The notes below the pieces were generated by a model, which saw only the letters and a list, made by a program, of their open reading frames with translations, did no database searches and was not told the origin of the DNA. Below, piece by piece: positions 1 to 6,417 of a DNA stretch of 11,101 nt; the stretch's first letter is position 1, and each line of letters starts with the position of its first letter. The translations under genes were made by a program, and so were the position numbers. Source of the stretch: Lentzea sp. (GTDB lineage: Bacteria > Actinomycetota > Actinomycetes > Mycobacteriales > Pseudonocardiaceae); assembly GCA_030146905.1 (NCBI GenBank), contig JASLAV010000733.1, forward strand, positions 1 to 11,101, given 5' to 3'.

Positions 1-1247
1 TCGACCAACCGGCGATCACCGGGACCGGCGACTACGTCCGCATCTTCCTCGCCGGCACGCGGCACCTGGCGCTGACGGCGGGGCAGGTGTTCACGGGCAG
101 GAGGAGCGGGGAGAAGCTGGAGCTCGTGTCGGCGGAGGGGGAGCTGCAGTCGGAGGTCGGCACCTTCGACTCCAACGCCTACATCCCGGCTGCGGGGATC
201 TCGGGGCCGACGGCCGCCGACACGCTGTTCGCCGTCGCGCTGCGCAGCAACCCCGGTCTGTGCCAGTCCGACTTCCCCGTCCGCCTGGTGGACGCGGAAG
301 GTCGGCTCACCGCCACGGACTGGGGTGACGCCGCGCCGCCGGGGTTCGTCCCGAACGAGGCGCAGGGCATCGAGGTGCGCGACCTCTGGTGGGACGACGC
401 CAGGACGCTGCACGCCACGATCGTCTCCTGGACGTGCGACGACACGAAGCAGGACCACTACCGCAAGAAAGTCCTGCACTCGGGTTCGAAGCTGTGGAAG
501 CTCGACGGGCGCAAGTGGGTCCTGGAGGACGACAGCCCGGCGACGGTCGTGCGTCCGCTCGACGGCAACGGCCGTGTGGTGCTCACGGTTCCGGACTGCT
601 TCGGTGAGATCGCCGACCCGCAGTCCTACTGCCGCCTCGGCAAGGTGCAGGTGGTGCGGGACGGGCAGCGGACCGACGTGGCCACCGGTGCGCTCATGGT
701 CTACGCGCCGCCGGCGACGAGCGGTGAGCCGTTGCCGAAGCCGTCGCCGGTGAAGGTCGAGGGGTTGAAGTCCGCTCCGGTGCCGGGTCTGTGCGGGCAC
801 GACGGGGGAACGCTGCGGGACGGTGTTCTCCCCGGCATCGCGGAGAACAACGGGTTCGTGCAGCTGGCGGCCGCGTCCGAACGGGAACGGCCCGGCGACC
901 TGGTCGCGTCCGCCGACGTCACCGGGGACGGGAAGGCCGAGACGGCGGCGGTGTTCCGGTGCTCCCGTGGCGGGGTCGCCTGGCCGGAGAACGTCGTGGT
1001 GTACGACGACGAGCCGGCTGTCCTCGGCAAGGTCGACCTCGGGTCGGTGGCGTCCTCGGCGACGTCGGCGGAGAAGGCCTCGGTCGAACGCCTGGAGGTG
1101 AACGGGGGGACCTTCCACGTCACGTGGCGGTCCTACACGGGCGCCGGTTCGTGCATGAAGACGTGGAGTGCTCAGCTGCGGGTGGTGGGCAAGGCGGTCG
1201 AGGTGGCCGGACTGACCCAGCTCGCGGGAGCGGAACGAGCCTGCTGA
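1..1247 (+). CDS. Hypothetical cysteine-rich, probably exported protein (5' partial)
   Basis: The frame is already open at base 3, and the residues before the first possible internal start (GTG at 87) read as ordinary protein, so the true start lies left of the window. It ends at TGA 1245-1247. The visible part is rich in short beta-like stretches and holds eight cysteines (for example in GLCQSD, SWTCDD, VPDCFG, QSYCRL, GLCGHD, FRCSRG, GSCMKT and the C-terminal ERAC). An even number of scattered cysteines suggests disulfides and export, but any signal peptide is outside the window. A DVTGDGKAE segment about 100 residues from the end resembles the calcium-binding loop of FG-GAP/dockerin-like repeats, followed by an AAVFRC strand. 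A proline-rich linker (near 720-760) separates an N-terminal part from this C-terminal domain. I do not recognise the family. The following gene starts 17 bases after the stop and is probably co-transcribed. Confidence 0.8.
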   Translation, partial: DQPAITGTGDYVRIFLAGTRHLALTAGQVFTGRRSGEKLELVSAEGELQSEVGTFDSNAYIPAAGISGPTAADTLFAVALRSNPGLCQSDFPVRLVDAEGRLTATDWGDAAPPGFVPNEAQGIEVRDLWWDDARTLHATIVSWTCDDTKQDHYRKKVLHSGSKLWKLDGRKWVLEDDSPATVVRPLDGNGRVVLTVPDCFGEIADPQSYCRLGKVQVVRDGQRTDVATGALMVYAPPATSGEPLPKPSPVKVEGLKSAPVPGLCGHDGGTLRDGVLPGIAENNGFVQLAAASERERPGDLVASADVTGDGKAETAAVFRCSRGGVAWPENVVVYDDEPAVLGKVDLGSVASSATSAEKASVERLEVNGGTFHVTWRSYTGAGSCMKTWSAQLRVVGKAVEVAGLTQLAGAERAC

Positions 1248-1264
1248 GGGAAGGACGACCACCT

Positions 1265-1636
1265 GTGAAGCGCAAGGGCGAGGCCGCGAAGCCCGTCAGC
1301 ACCACCGTCACCCGGGAGCAGGTCAAGCTGCTCGCCCTCGTCGAACAGGGTGGCGTGCACCGCGGGGCCACCAGCTGGTACCTGGAGCACCGGCCCGCCA
1401 AGCAGTGGGACTCCGACGACCTGGAGGTCCTGCAGGAGCGCCGGTGGATCGTGTGGGAGAAACCGGTGCGGGCCGCGGAGCACGGGATGGCGGCGCCCGT
1501 CGACATTACGCCGCGGGGGCGGGCGGCGTTGCGGCACCACCTGCCGGAGTGGGAGCCGGGACGCCACGCGATCGCCGCTGCGCCACCCAGGTTGCCTTCC
1601 GTGGAAACGATCAAGGTCTTGGACTCGCTCCAATAG
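1265..1636 (+). CDS. Hypothetical 123-aa protein, possible winged-helix fold
   Basis: The start is GTG 1265, chosen because AAGGA (1251-1255) lies 9 bases upstream and because the frame before it only overlaps the preceding gene. It stops at TAG 1634-1636. The N-terminus is basic (VKRKGEAAK). A TREQVKLLALVEQGG helix, a DDLEVLQERRWIVWE segment and a late DITPRGRAAL segment follow. That order (helix, helix ending in a short 'L..L...gWv' strand, then 'iTprGraaL') is reminiscent of MarR/PadR-like winged helices, in which the last motif follows the wing. This is a pattern resemblance, not a family assignment. No transmembrane segment or signal peptide is visible. It sits 17 bases after the exported-protein gene and 40 bases before the P450, so it could belong to either unit. 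A role in DNA binding is only a guess. Confidence 0.72.
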   Translation: MKRKGEAAKPVSTTVTREQVKLLALVEQGGVHRGATSWYLEHRPAKQWDSDDLEVLQERRWIVWEKPVRAAEHGMAAPVDITPRGRAALRHHLPEWEPGRHAIAAAPPRLPSVETIKVLDSLQ

Positions 1637-1676
1637 CCTCGTGGTGACCGCCGAGGCCTTGGAGGGAGCCAGCCCA

Positions 1677-2876
1677 ATGTCGAACCTGCTGATCAGTGAC
1701 GATTTGCGCGCACGCGGCCACCACCGGCTTGAGGACGACGCACGGGCGGCAGGGCCGCTTCACGCGGCGATGCGGCCCGACGGTGTGCGCCTGTTCGTGG
1801 TCACCGTCGGGCTCGACCTCACCCGCAAGCTGCTCGCGGACAAGCGGCTGTCCAAGGACAGCGAGGCGTTGCAACGCGAGATGAGGCGCCAGCTCGCGGA
1901 GTCGGGCAGCCCGCAGACCGACCTCACCGGGCTGTTCGGGCCGAGCATGCTCAACAGCGACAACCCGCGGCACGCCCGGCTGCGCGCGTTGTCGGTGCGG
2001 GCGTTCAACAACCAGGCGGTGCAGCGGCTCGCGCCCCGCATCGAGCAGATCGCCGCCGAGCTCGTCGGCCGGCTCCCGGTGGACGAGGAGGTCGACCTCG
2101 TCGGGGCGCTGGCCGTGCCGGTGCCGTTGCACGTGATCAGCGAGGTGCTCGGCATGCCTCGTGAGGACCGTGCGCACGTCCGCACGCTGATCGAGACGAT
2201 GTTGTCGATGGACCCCGAGCAGTCCCAGCCCGCGAGCGACGCGCTGGGTGGCTACTTCCACTCCCTGCTCACGAGTGGCGCTCTCGACGAGAGCTCGTTG
2301 TTCGGCGCGCTTGTGGCCGCCGAAGACGACGGTGACCGTCTGACGCACGACGAACTGATCGCGATGGCGTTCCTTCTCGTCGTTGCGGGCCATGAGACCA
2401 CGGCGGGTCTCATCGCGAACGTCGTGCACGATGCGTTGGACAACGGCCTGTGGGAGAGCGTGGCCACCGACCCGAGTCTGGTTCCGGTGCTCGTCGAGGA
2501 GACGCTGCGGCACAACCCACCCGTTCGTCACGCGACGCACCGCATCACCGCTGAACCTGTCGAGATCGACGGCGTCCTGGTGCCCGAGAACACGATCCTG
2601 CTGATCAACCTCGGCGCCGCCGGACGGTGCCCGCGTGCGCACGAGGAGGCGGCGAGGTTCCGGATCGACCGGGAGACCACCGGGCACGCGACGTTCGGGC
2701 ACGGTCCGCACTTCTGCCTCGGGTCGACGCTCGCCAGGCTGGAGACCGAGACCGTGCTGCGACACCTCGTCACCCGGTTCCCGCGCACCACCCGCGCGGG
2801 CGACGAGCAGCCGCCGGTGACGCACAACGACATCATGGTGAGCCTCAAATCGCTTCCCGTCGTGCTCGGACGATGA
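1677..2876 (+). CDS. Cytochrome P450 (bacterial class I type, soluble)
   Basis: This is a complete 399-aa P450, the usual length for soluble actinobacterial CYPs. Such enzymes use two electrons from ferredoxin and O2 to hydroxylate or otherwise oxidise a small molecule. Visible motifs in order: MLNSDNPRHARLRALSVRAF (about 91-110, the C-helix region that contacts haem propionates), the I-helix oxygen-activation motif AGHETT (237-242), the K-helix ExxR as E275-T-L-R278, and the haem-ligand loop FGHGPHFCLG (340-349) with the axial thiolate at C347. The start ATG 1677 has GGAGG (1661-1665) 11 bases upstream; the frame is open further upstream but only over the preceding gene. Oddity: the usual 'NRDP..F.DPD.F' stretch between K-helix and haem loop is replaced by GRCPRAHEEAARF, so the common Asn-Arg-Asp is absent. 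No ferredoxin, reductase or biosynthetic gene is adjacent, so the substrate cannot be deduced and I assign no CYP number. Confidence 0.96.
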   Translation: MSNLLISDDLRARGHHRLEDDARAAGPLHAAMRPDGVRLFVVTVGLDLTRKLLADKRLSKDSEALQREMRRQLAESGSPQTDLTGLFGPSMLNSDNPRHARLRALSVRAFNNQAVQRLAPRIEQIAAELVGRLPVDEEVDLVGALAVPVPLHVISEVLGMPREDRAHVRTLIETMLSMDPEQSQPASDALGGYFHSLLTSGALDESSLFGALVAAEDDGDRLTHDELIAMAFLLVVAGHETTAGLIANVVHDALDNGLWESVATDPSLVPVLVEETLRHNPPVRHATHRITAEPVEIDGVLVPENTILLINLGAAGRCPRAHEEAARFRIDRETTGHATFGHGPHFCLGSTLARLETETVLRHLVTRFPRTTRAGDEQPPVTHNDIMVSLKSLPVVLGR

Positions 2877-2881
2877 CGCGC

Positions 2882-2900
2882 TTGCCGTATTTCCCGGCAA
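2882..2900 (+). terminator. Possible hairpin terminator after the P450
   Basis: TTGCCG (2882-2887) pairs with CGGCAA (2895-2900) around a 7-base loop, starting 6 bases after the P450 stop. There is no T-tract, as is common in actinobacteria. A second perfect hairpin, CGGCGC-CCCT-GCGCCG, follows at 2936-2951. Either or both could end P450 transcription. The evidence is structural only. Confidence 0.35.
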
Positions 2901-3094
2901 AGGTCCACAAGGGACGGCCTCGGAAGGATCAAGGTCGGCGCCCCTGCGCCGCATCCGCGCCACGGCCGTGTGGAGCAGCGGTGCGCGTTCTCGCCCGCAT
3001 GGTGGGAACCACGGGGCCACCGGGCGTGCGGAGGGGATTAGGGGATCAACCCCAATGCGGCTGACCAGGGCTATCGCCAAGTCCACTTGAGACG

Positions 3095-3100
3095 TAACTT
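3095..3100 (+). promoter_or_regulatory. Possible -10 element; next gene may be leaderless
   Basis: TAACTT sits exactly 6 bases before ATG 3107, and no purine-rich Shine-Dalgarno sequence precedes that ATG. In actinobacteria a TANNNT -10 box at this distance commonly puts the transcription start on the A of the ATG. No clear -35 box is seen. Confidence 0.3.
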
Positions 3101-3106
3101 TTGTTC

Positions 3107-3400
3107 ATGTCAGTGCGCACGTTCGCCGTCGTGGTCGGTCTCGCGTTCCTCATCGGTGGAGGCGCGATCCTCTTCGTGATGCTGGCCGTCGAGGCACCGA
3201 GCGGGTCGCTCATCCCGTGCGGCAACAGCCTGGGGCTCGGGTTCGACGAGCCCGCCGCGTCGGCGGTGAGTCCCGCGTACGTCGACATCTGCGCCGACCT
3301 GCGGCACCGCCGGCTGCTCTGGGGGCTGCCGGTGTCCGGGCTGGGCCTCGTGCTGCTGATCGGCTCGTTCGTGGGTGCCCGCAACGCTACTCGTCGGTAA
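3107..3400 (+). CDS. Small two-helix membrane protein, unknown function
   Basis: A 97-aa protein with two hydrophobic segments, about 6-28 and 70-90. The loop between them (about 29-69) carries two cysteines, C38 and C62, which could form a disulfide if the loop faces outside. The C-terminus (ARNATRR) is basic. By the positive-inside rule the basic RHRR before helix 2 and the basic tail give mixed signals, so topology is uncertain. I chose ATG 3107; a TTG two codons upstream (3101) is possible but less likely. There is no Shine-Dalgarno sequence. The next gene starts 9 bases after the TAA stop, so the two are probably one transcript. I do not recognise the family. Confidence 0.68.
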   Translation: MSVRTFAVVVGLAFLIGGGAILFVMLAVEAPSGSLIPCGNSLGLGFDEPAASAVSPAYVDICADLRHRRLLWGLPVSGLGLVLLIGSFVGARNATRR

Positions 3401-3409
3401 GGTCGCGGC

Positions 3410-4435
3410 ATGACGTGGATGGTCTACGGCGCGAACGGCTACACCGGCCGCCTGATCGCGGAGCTCGCGGTGGCACGAGGAGAGCGGCCCGTCCTCGCCG
3501 GCCGCTCGCGAGAGAAGGTCGAGCCGATCGCCGCGGCCCTGGGGCTGGAGCACCGCGCGTTCGACCTCGCCGGCGCGTCGGCGAACCTCGACGACATCGA
3601 CACCGTCGTGCACTGCGCGGGCCCCTTCGCGCACACCTCCGGCGCGATGGTCGACGCCTGCCTGAAGAGCCGCACGCACTACCTCGACATCACGGGCGAG
3701 ATCGACGTCTTCGAGTCCGTCAGCCAGAGGCACATCGACGCGCGCAAGGCGGGCATCGTGCTGCTGCCCGGCGCCGGGTTCGACGTCGTGCCCACGGACT
3801 GCGTGGCCGCGATGCTGAAGGACGCCCTGCCGACCGCCACGCACCTCGACCTCGCGTTCGTCGTCGGGGGAGGAGCGAGCGCGGGCACGACCAAGACCTC
3901 GGTCGAGGGCGCGGCCTCCGGTGGCCGGATCCGCGTGAACGGCGAGCTGAAGGGCGTGCCCATCGGGCACCGCAGGCGCACCGCCGGCTTCCGGTCGGGA
4001 CCGCGTGACGTCGGCAGCATCCCGTGGGGCGACGTGAGCACCGCCTACCGTTCGACCGGCATCCCGAACATCACGACGTTCACGACCATCCCCGGTGCGC
4101 TCGGGCAGTTGCAGCGGGTCTTCGCGCCCGTGCTGCGGGCTCCGCTCGTGCAGAACGTCGCCAGGACCCTCGCGGGGAAGGTGAAGGGTCCCGACGAGCG
4201 CAAGCGCGCGAACACACGCGCCGAGGTGTACGGCGAGGCGTGGGACGCGAAGACCAGGGTCGAATGTGCGATCACCACGCCGAACGCCTACAGCCTCACC
4301 GCGGACTCCGTGCTCCGCGCCATCGGGAAGATCGCTGACGTCGCGCCGGGCTCGCACACGCCGTCCAGCGCGTTCGGCGCCGCCTTCGTGCGCGAGCTCG
4401 ACGGCGTCGTCGTGGGAGAGATCCGCTGCAGCTGA
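3410..4435 (+). CDS. Saccharopine dehydrogenase-like / trans-acting enoyl reductase family protein
   Basis: A 341-aa NAD(P)-dependent oxidoreductase-like protein. The N-terminus is a Rossmann fold with glycine-rich loop GANGYTG (7-13), followed by VLAGRSREK, where the arginine often contacts NADP phosphate. HCAGPFAH, THYLDITGE and LLPGAGFDVVPTDC are the segments shared by the saccharopine-dehydrogenase-like group that includes the mycobacterial trans-acting enoyl reductases (Rv2953 type). True lysine-pathway saccharopine dehydrogenase is unlikely, because these hallmarks point to the TER-like group. The protein is shorter than the roughly 400-residue mycobacterial members, with a reduced C-terminal region. 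ATG 3410 is supported by AAGG (3399-3402) 7 bases upstream. It probably shares a transcript with the membrane protein before it. There is no polyketide synthase nearby that would explain a lipid-reductase role, so the substrate is unknown. Confidence 0.9.
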   Translation: MTWMVYGANGYTGRLIAELAVARGERPVLAGRSREKVEPIAAALGLEHRAFDLAGASANLDDIDTVVHCAGPFAHTSGAMVDACLKSRTHYLDITGEIDVFESVSQRHIDARKAGIVLLPGAGFDVVPTDCVAAMLKDALPTATHLDLAFVVGGGASAGTTKTSVEGAASGGRIRVNGELKGVPIGHRRRTAGFRSGPRDVGSIPWGDVSTAYRSTGIPNITTFTTIPGALGQLQRVFAPVLRAPLVQNVARTLAGKVKGPDERKRANTRAEVYGEAWDAKTRVECAITTPNAYSLTADSVLRAIGKIADVAPGSHTPSSAFGAAFVRELDGVVVGEIRCS

Positions 4436-4502
4436 ACCCCGCTACCTCCTGAGGTGAGCGCCGCCCCGCCGCGGCCCTCGCCCGTCCGGCACGCCTGACC
4501 GG

Positions 4503-4519
4503 GGTGGCTTCACGCCACC
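4503..4519 (+). terminator. Possible hairpin terminator after the reductase gene
   Basis: GGTGGC (4503-4508) pairs with GCCACC (4514-4519) around loop TTCAC, about 70 bases after the reductase stop and about 35 bases before the putative sigma-operon promoter. There is no T-tract. The position suits insulation of the downstream operon, but the stem is only 6 bp. Confidence 0.35.
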
Positions 4520-4553
4520 GTCGGGTGAAAACCGCGTGGGCGTGCCCAGGACC

Positions 4554-4579
4554 GGGAAATCGTGGAACCGCGTGACGTT
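4554..4579 (+). promoter_or_regulatory. Candidate ECF-type promoter of the sigma/Asp23 operon
   Basis: GGGAAAT (4554-4560) is followed after 15 bases by CGTT (4576-4579). This resembles the GGAA / GTT pattern of ECF sigma promoters such as the SigR/SigH and SigE types in actinobacteria. The transcription start would fall near 4586, about 48 bases before the sigma ATG. A short inverted repeat GGAAC (4564-4568) / GTTCC (4577-4581) overlaps it. If real, it would allow autoregulation by the encoded sigma factor; this is inference from motif and position. Confidence 0.35.
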
Positions 4580-4633
4580 CCGCGATCGAACGTGTCCATC
4601 GGACGACGAAGCAAATTGGGCGGGGGTGTGCGC

Positions 4634-5191
4634 ATGAGCGTGGCTGAGGCAGCCGCACTCGACGATGCCACGCTGGTGGCCAGGTCCCGTGACGGCGACA
4701 TGCGTGCTTACGAGCAGCTGGTCCGCCGTTACCAGGGACCCATGTACCGGCTGGCGCTGCGCATCGTGGGCAGCAGCGGTGACGCGGAGGACGCGGTGCA
4801 GGACGTCTTCCTGACCGCGTGGCGGCGTCTGGGACAGCTCCAGGACGACGGGGCGTTCCTCGGCTGGCTCTACCGCACGACCACCAACCAGTGCCTGAAC
4901 GTGCTGCGCAAGCGCAGGCCGCACACCGACACCGAGCTCGACGAGCACGAGTCGCCGGCACCGCGCACCCGCCCCGACCGCGCGGTGGAGGTGAACGCGC
5001 AGCTCGCCGCGCTGCAGGCCGCACTGCGCGGTCTCACACCGGAGCAGCGGGCGTGCTGGGTGCTGCGCGAGGTCCACGGCCGGTCCTACGACGAGATCGC
5101 CGACGCGATCGGCACGACCCAGCAGGCGGTGCGCGGCAGGCTCGCACGGGCACGGGCACAACTCGCGGAGGTGATGGCGCCGTGGCGGTGA
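4634..5191 (+). CDS. ECF-type RNA polymerase sigma factor
   Basis: A 185-aa protein with the two-domain plan of group IV sigma factors. Region 2 (about 24-96) contains AYEQLVRRYQGPMYRLALRI, then DAEDAVQDVFLTAWRRL and GWLYRTTTNQCLNVLRKRR, which bind core polymerase and the -10 box. A variable acidic linker (about 97-120, DTELDEHES) follows. Region 4 (about 125-180) contains LTPEQRACWVLREVHGRSYDEIADAIGTT, the helix-turn-helix that reads the -35 box, then QAVRGRLARARAQL. No extra C-terminal domain is present. I chose ATG 4634, which has GGGGG (4622-4626) 7 bases upstream; an in-frame GTG at 4562 would add residues with no sigma homology and would sit inside the likely promoter. The stop overlaps the next gene, an anti-sigma-like protein. 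That arrangement is typical of sigma/anti-sigma pairs and suggests this sigma factor controls the envelope-stress operon it heads. Confidence 0.95.
   Translation: MSVAEAAALDDATLVARSRDGDMRAYEQLVRRYQGPMYRLALRIVGSSGDAEDAVQDVFLTAWRRLGQLQDDGAFLGWLYRTTTNQCLNVLRKRRPHTDTELDEHESPAPRTRPDRAVEVNAQLAALQAALRGLTPEQRACWVLREVHGRSYDEIADAIGTTQQAVRGRLARARAQLAEVMAPWR
5167..5173 (+). promoter_or_regulatory. Ribosome binding site that decides the start of the anti-sigma/Asp23 gene
   Basis: GGAGGTG lies inside the end of the sigma gene, 8 bases before GTG 5182 and 14 before the alternative GTG 5188. The spacing favours 5182, giving a 10-base overlap with the sigma gene. Using 5188 would give a 4-base GTGA overlap instead. 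Both imply translational coupling. Confidence 0.55.
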
Positions 5192-5721
5192 CGTCCGACT
5201 ACGACCTGCCGTGCGGTCGGGACGTGGAACAGGTCTGGGAGGTGGTCGACCTCTCCGACGAGCACACCCGCTCGTGCCCGCACTGCGCGGCGGTGCGGGA
5301 GAGCCTCCTGGTGCTGCGCGCCGCGACGGCCGAGATGGCCCGCGAGGAGGTCGAACCGCCGTCCGACCTGGTCAGCCGCGTCATGTCCGCTGTGCGCGCC
5401 GACGTGCGCCGGTCGGACGTCGTGCCGTTGCCCGGCGACGGTCTCGCCAGGATCAGCACGCGGGTGGTCGCGGCGGTGCTGCGGTACGCGGCGGACGGGG
5501 TGGACGGCGTGCGGGCGCGCGGCTGCCGTGTCGTCGAGGCACCGGAGTCGACGCCGACGGACCCGGTGATCGAGGCCGAGCTCGGCATCGCCATCACCGC
5601 GGGCGTCACCACCGAGGCGTACGAGGAGGTGCGGCGCAGGGTGCTGGCCGCGGCCTCCGCGCGGATCGGTGTGCGGCTCGCCCGCCTGGACATCGTCGTG
5701 TCCGACGTTCTCGAAGGGTGA
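5182..5721 (+). CDS. Zinc-anti-sigma-like N-terminus fused to Asp23/Gls24-like domain
   Basis: A 179-aa protein with two visible parts. Residues 10-45 hold C11 and then H28-x3-C32-x2-C35 (DEHTRSCPHC), the HxxxCxxC signature of zinc-associated anti-sigma (ZAS) domains; C11 takes the place of the first metal ligand. Residues about 45-80 form a helical, charged linker. Residues about 87-177 resemble an Asp23/Gls24 domain: GLARISTRVVAAVL helix, GVDGVRARG, a strand ending IEAELGIAI, a TTEAYEEVRRRVLAAAS helix and the closing LARLDIVVSDV strand. No transmembrane helix is seen, so any membrane link must come from partners such as AmaP. It overlaps the sigma gene, the position of a cognate anti-sigma factor. 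The inferred role is to restrain the sigma factor and couple it to the Asp23 scaffold. ZAS proteins are often redox- or zinc-responsive; whether this one is cannot be read from sequence. Confidence 0.8.
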   Translation: MAVTSDYDLPCGRDVEQVWEVVDLSDEHTRSCPHCAAVRESLLVLRAATAEMAREEVEPPSDLVSRVMSAVRADVRRSDVVPLPGDGLARISTRVVAAVLRYAADGVDGVRARGCRVVEAPESTPTDPVIEAELGIAITAGVTTEAYEEVRRRVLAAASARIGVRLARLDIVVSDVLEG

Positions 5722-5725
5722 GCGG

Positions 5726-6073
5726 GTGATCGAGGCAGTCGTGTCCGCGCCGGCGGTGGCGGCGGTGGCGGTGCACGCGGCGGAGCGGGTTGCCGGCGTG
5801 CGCGTGCAACCCGGCGTGGCGGGCTTGGTGAGCTCGGTGGTGCGCACGGCCCGGCAGCAGGTCAAGGGGTTGCTGCCGGCGCCGGTCGAGGGTGTGCGGG
5901 TGCGGTGGTCGGGAACGGCCGCGGTGCTGGAGGTGGACGTGGTGGTCTCCGGCCAGGACCAGGCCGCGGCCGCGGCCCGTGCCGTGCAGCGGTCCGTCCG
6001 CTCGGTCGTGCCGGAACTGACCGGCGTCGAGGTGGAGTCCGTGCTCGTCACCGTGGTGGACGTCGCGTGGTGA
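5726..6073 (+). CDS. Asp23/Gls24 family envelope stress protein (second copy)
   Basis: A 115-aa protein matching a minimal Asp23 domain. It has an N-terminal helix VVSAPAVAAVAVHAAERVAGV, an RVQPGVAGLVSSVVRTARQQVKG stretch, the strand GVRVRWSGTAAVLEVDVVV, a helix AAAARAVQRSVRSVV, and the family ending ELTGVEVESVLVTVVDV. Asp23 proteins are small alpha/beta proteins, abundant in Gram-positive bacteria, that lie on the inner face of the membrane by binding AmaP and respond to envelope stress. GTG 5726 is supported by AAGGG (5714-5718) 7 bases upstream and lies 4 bases after the preceding stop. The sequence is unusually rich in Ala and Val and lacks the canonical 'VVEYG' of the copy at 6418. The stop overlaps the next gene's start. 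Confidence 0.85.
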   Translation: MIEAVVSAPAVAAVAVHAAERVAGVRVQPGVAGLVSSVVRTARQQVKGLLPAPVEGVRVRWSGTAAVLEVDVVVSGQDQAAAAARAVQRSVRSVVPELTGVEVESVLVTVVDVAW

Positions 6074-6360
6074 TCGTGGCGGAGCTGGTGAAGGCACTCG
6101 GGAAGGTCGAAGGACTGCGGCCGTCGGCGCCGGAGCCCGCCCGCTCGTGGATGCCGTGGGACGTCGACGCGCTGGCCGTGGACGTCGAGGACGACCTGGT
6201 GTGCGTGCGCGTCGTGGCCACCGCGCTGCCGTTGCCGCTCGTGGAGGCGGGTGAGGTGCTGCGCGCTGTTCTCGTTGGCACGCAATGGGAAAACGCGGCT
6301 CTGCGCATCGTTGTGACCGATGTGGACAAGCGTGCGCTCGATCACCTGACCAGGCCGTGA
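6070..6360 (+). CDS. Small Asp23-operon protein, possibly half an Asp23 domain
   Basis: A 96-aa protein. Its core (about 30-88) follows the second half of the Asp23 pattern: DALAVDVEDDLVCVRVVATALPL strands, a PLVEAGEVLRAVLVGT helix, then NAALRIVVTDVD, which parallels the family ending 'gl.v..Vnv.V.dV'. The N-terminal helix and 'GV' segment of a full Asp23 domain are replaced by a short KALGKVEGLRPSAPEPARSW region. GTG 6070 makes a GTGA overlap with the previous stop and has GGTGGA (6055-6060) upstream; GTG 6067 and GTG 6076 are equally readable, so the start is uncertain by one or two codons. It may be a degenerate or accessory subunit that pairs with other Asp23 proteins. The family link is inferred from pattern and context only. 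Confidence 0.75.
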   Translation: MIVAELVKALGKVEGLRPSAPEPARSWMPWDVDALAVDVEDDLVCVRVVATALPLPLVEAGEVLRAVLVGTQWENAALRIVVTDVDKRALDHLTRP

Positions 6361-6417
6361 CGTTCTCGTCGCGGGCCGCGTCTTTCCGTTGTGGACACTT
6401 CGAGGGAAGGGGTAGCG

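Larger units (their letters stand above)
2877..3106. other. Gene-free gap with three small hairpins
   Basis: No convincing gene on either strand; the long minus-strand frame that extends into it is a shadow of the P450. It holds the hairpins at 2882-2900 and 2936-2951 and a third inverted repeat at 3037-3056 (ATT-A-GGGG, loop ATCAA, CCCC-AAT, one bulged A). The right edge runs into the likely promoter of the next gene. Confidence 0.5.

Noticed and set aside
3037..3056. Inverted repeat GGGG-ATCAA-CCCC as a specific regulator site
   Set aside because: It is a single short copy with a bulge, not clearly linked to a promoter; I keep it only as a note in the gap entry.
1611..3086. A 491-codon minus-strand frame over the P450
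   Set aside because: It is the shadow of the P450 codons; the product is low-complexity and has no motif.
3110..4357. A 415-codon minus-strand frame over the reductase gene
   Set aside because: The opposite strand carries conserved NAD(P) protein motifs; the minus product shows none.
1265..4435. A natural-product gene cluster around the P450
   Set aside because: No synthase, tailoring set, transporter or ferredoxin is visible; a lone P450 is not enough.
4562..4633. Longer sigma factor starting at GTG 4562
   Set aside because: The added residues show no sigma region, it has no ribosome binding site, and it would start inside the putative promoter, before the expected transcript start.
6391..6417. 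Longer Asp23 protein starting at GTG 6391
   Set aside because: ATG 6418 has a strong GGAAGG at ideal spacing; the extra nine codons include that site itself.
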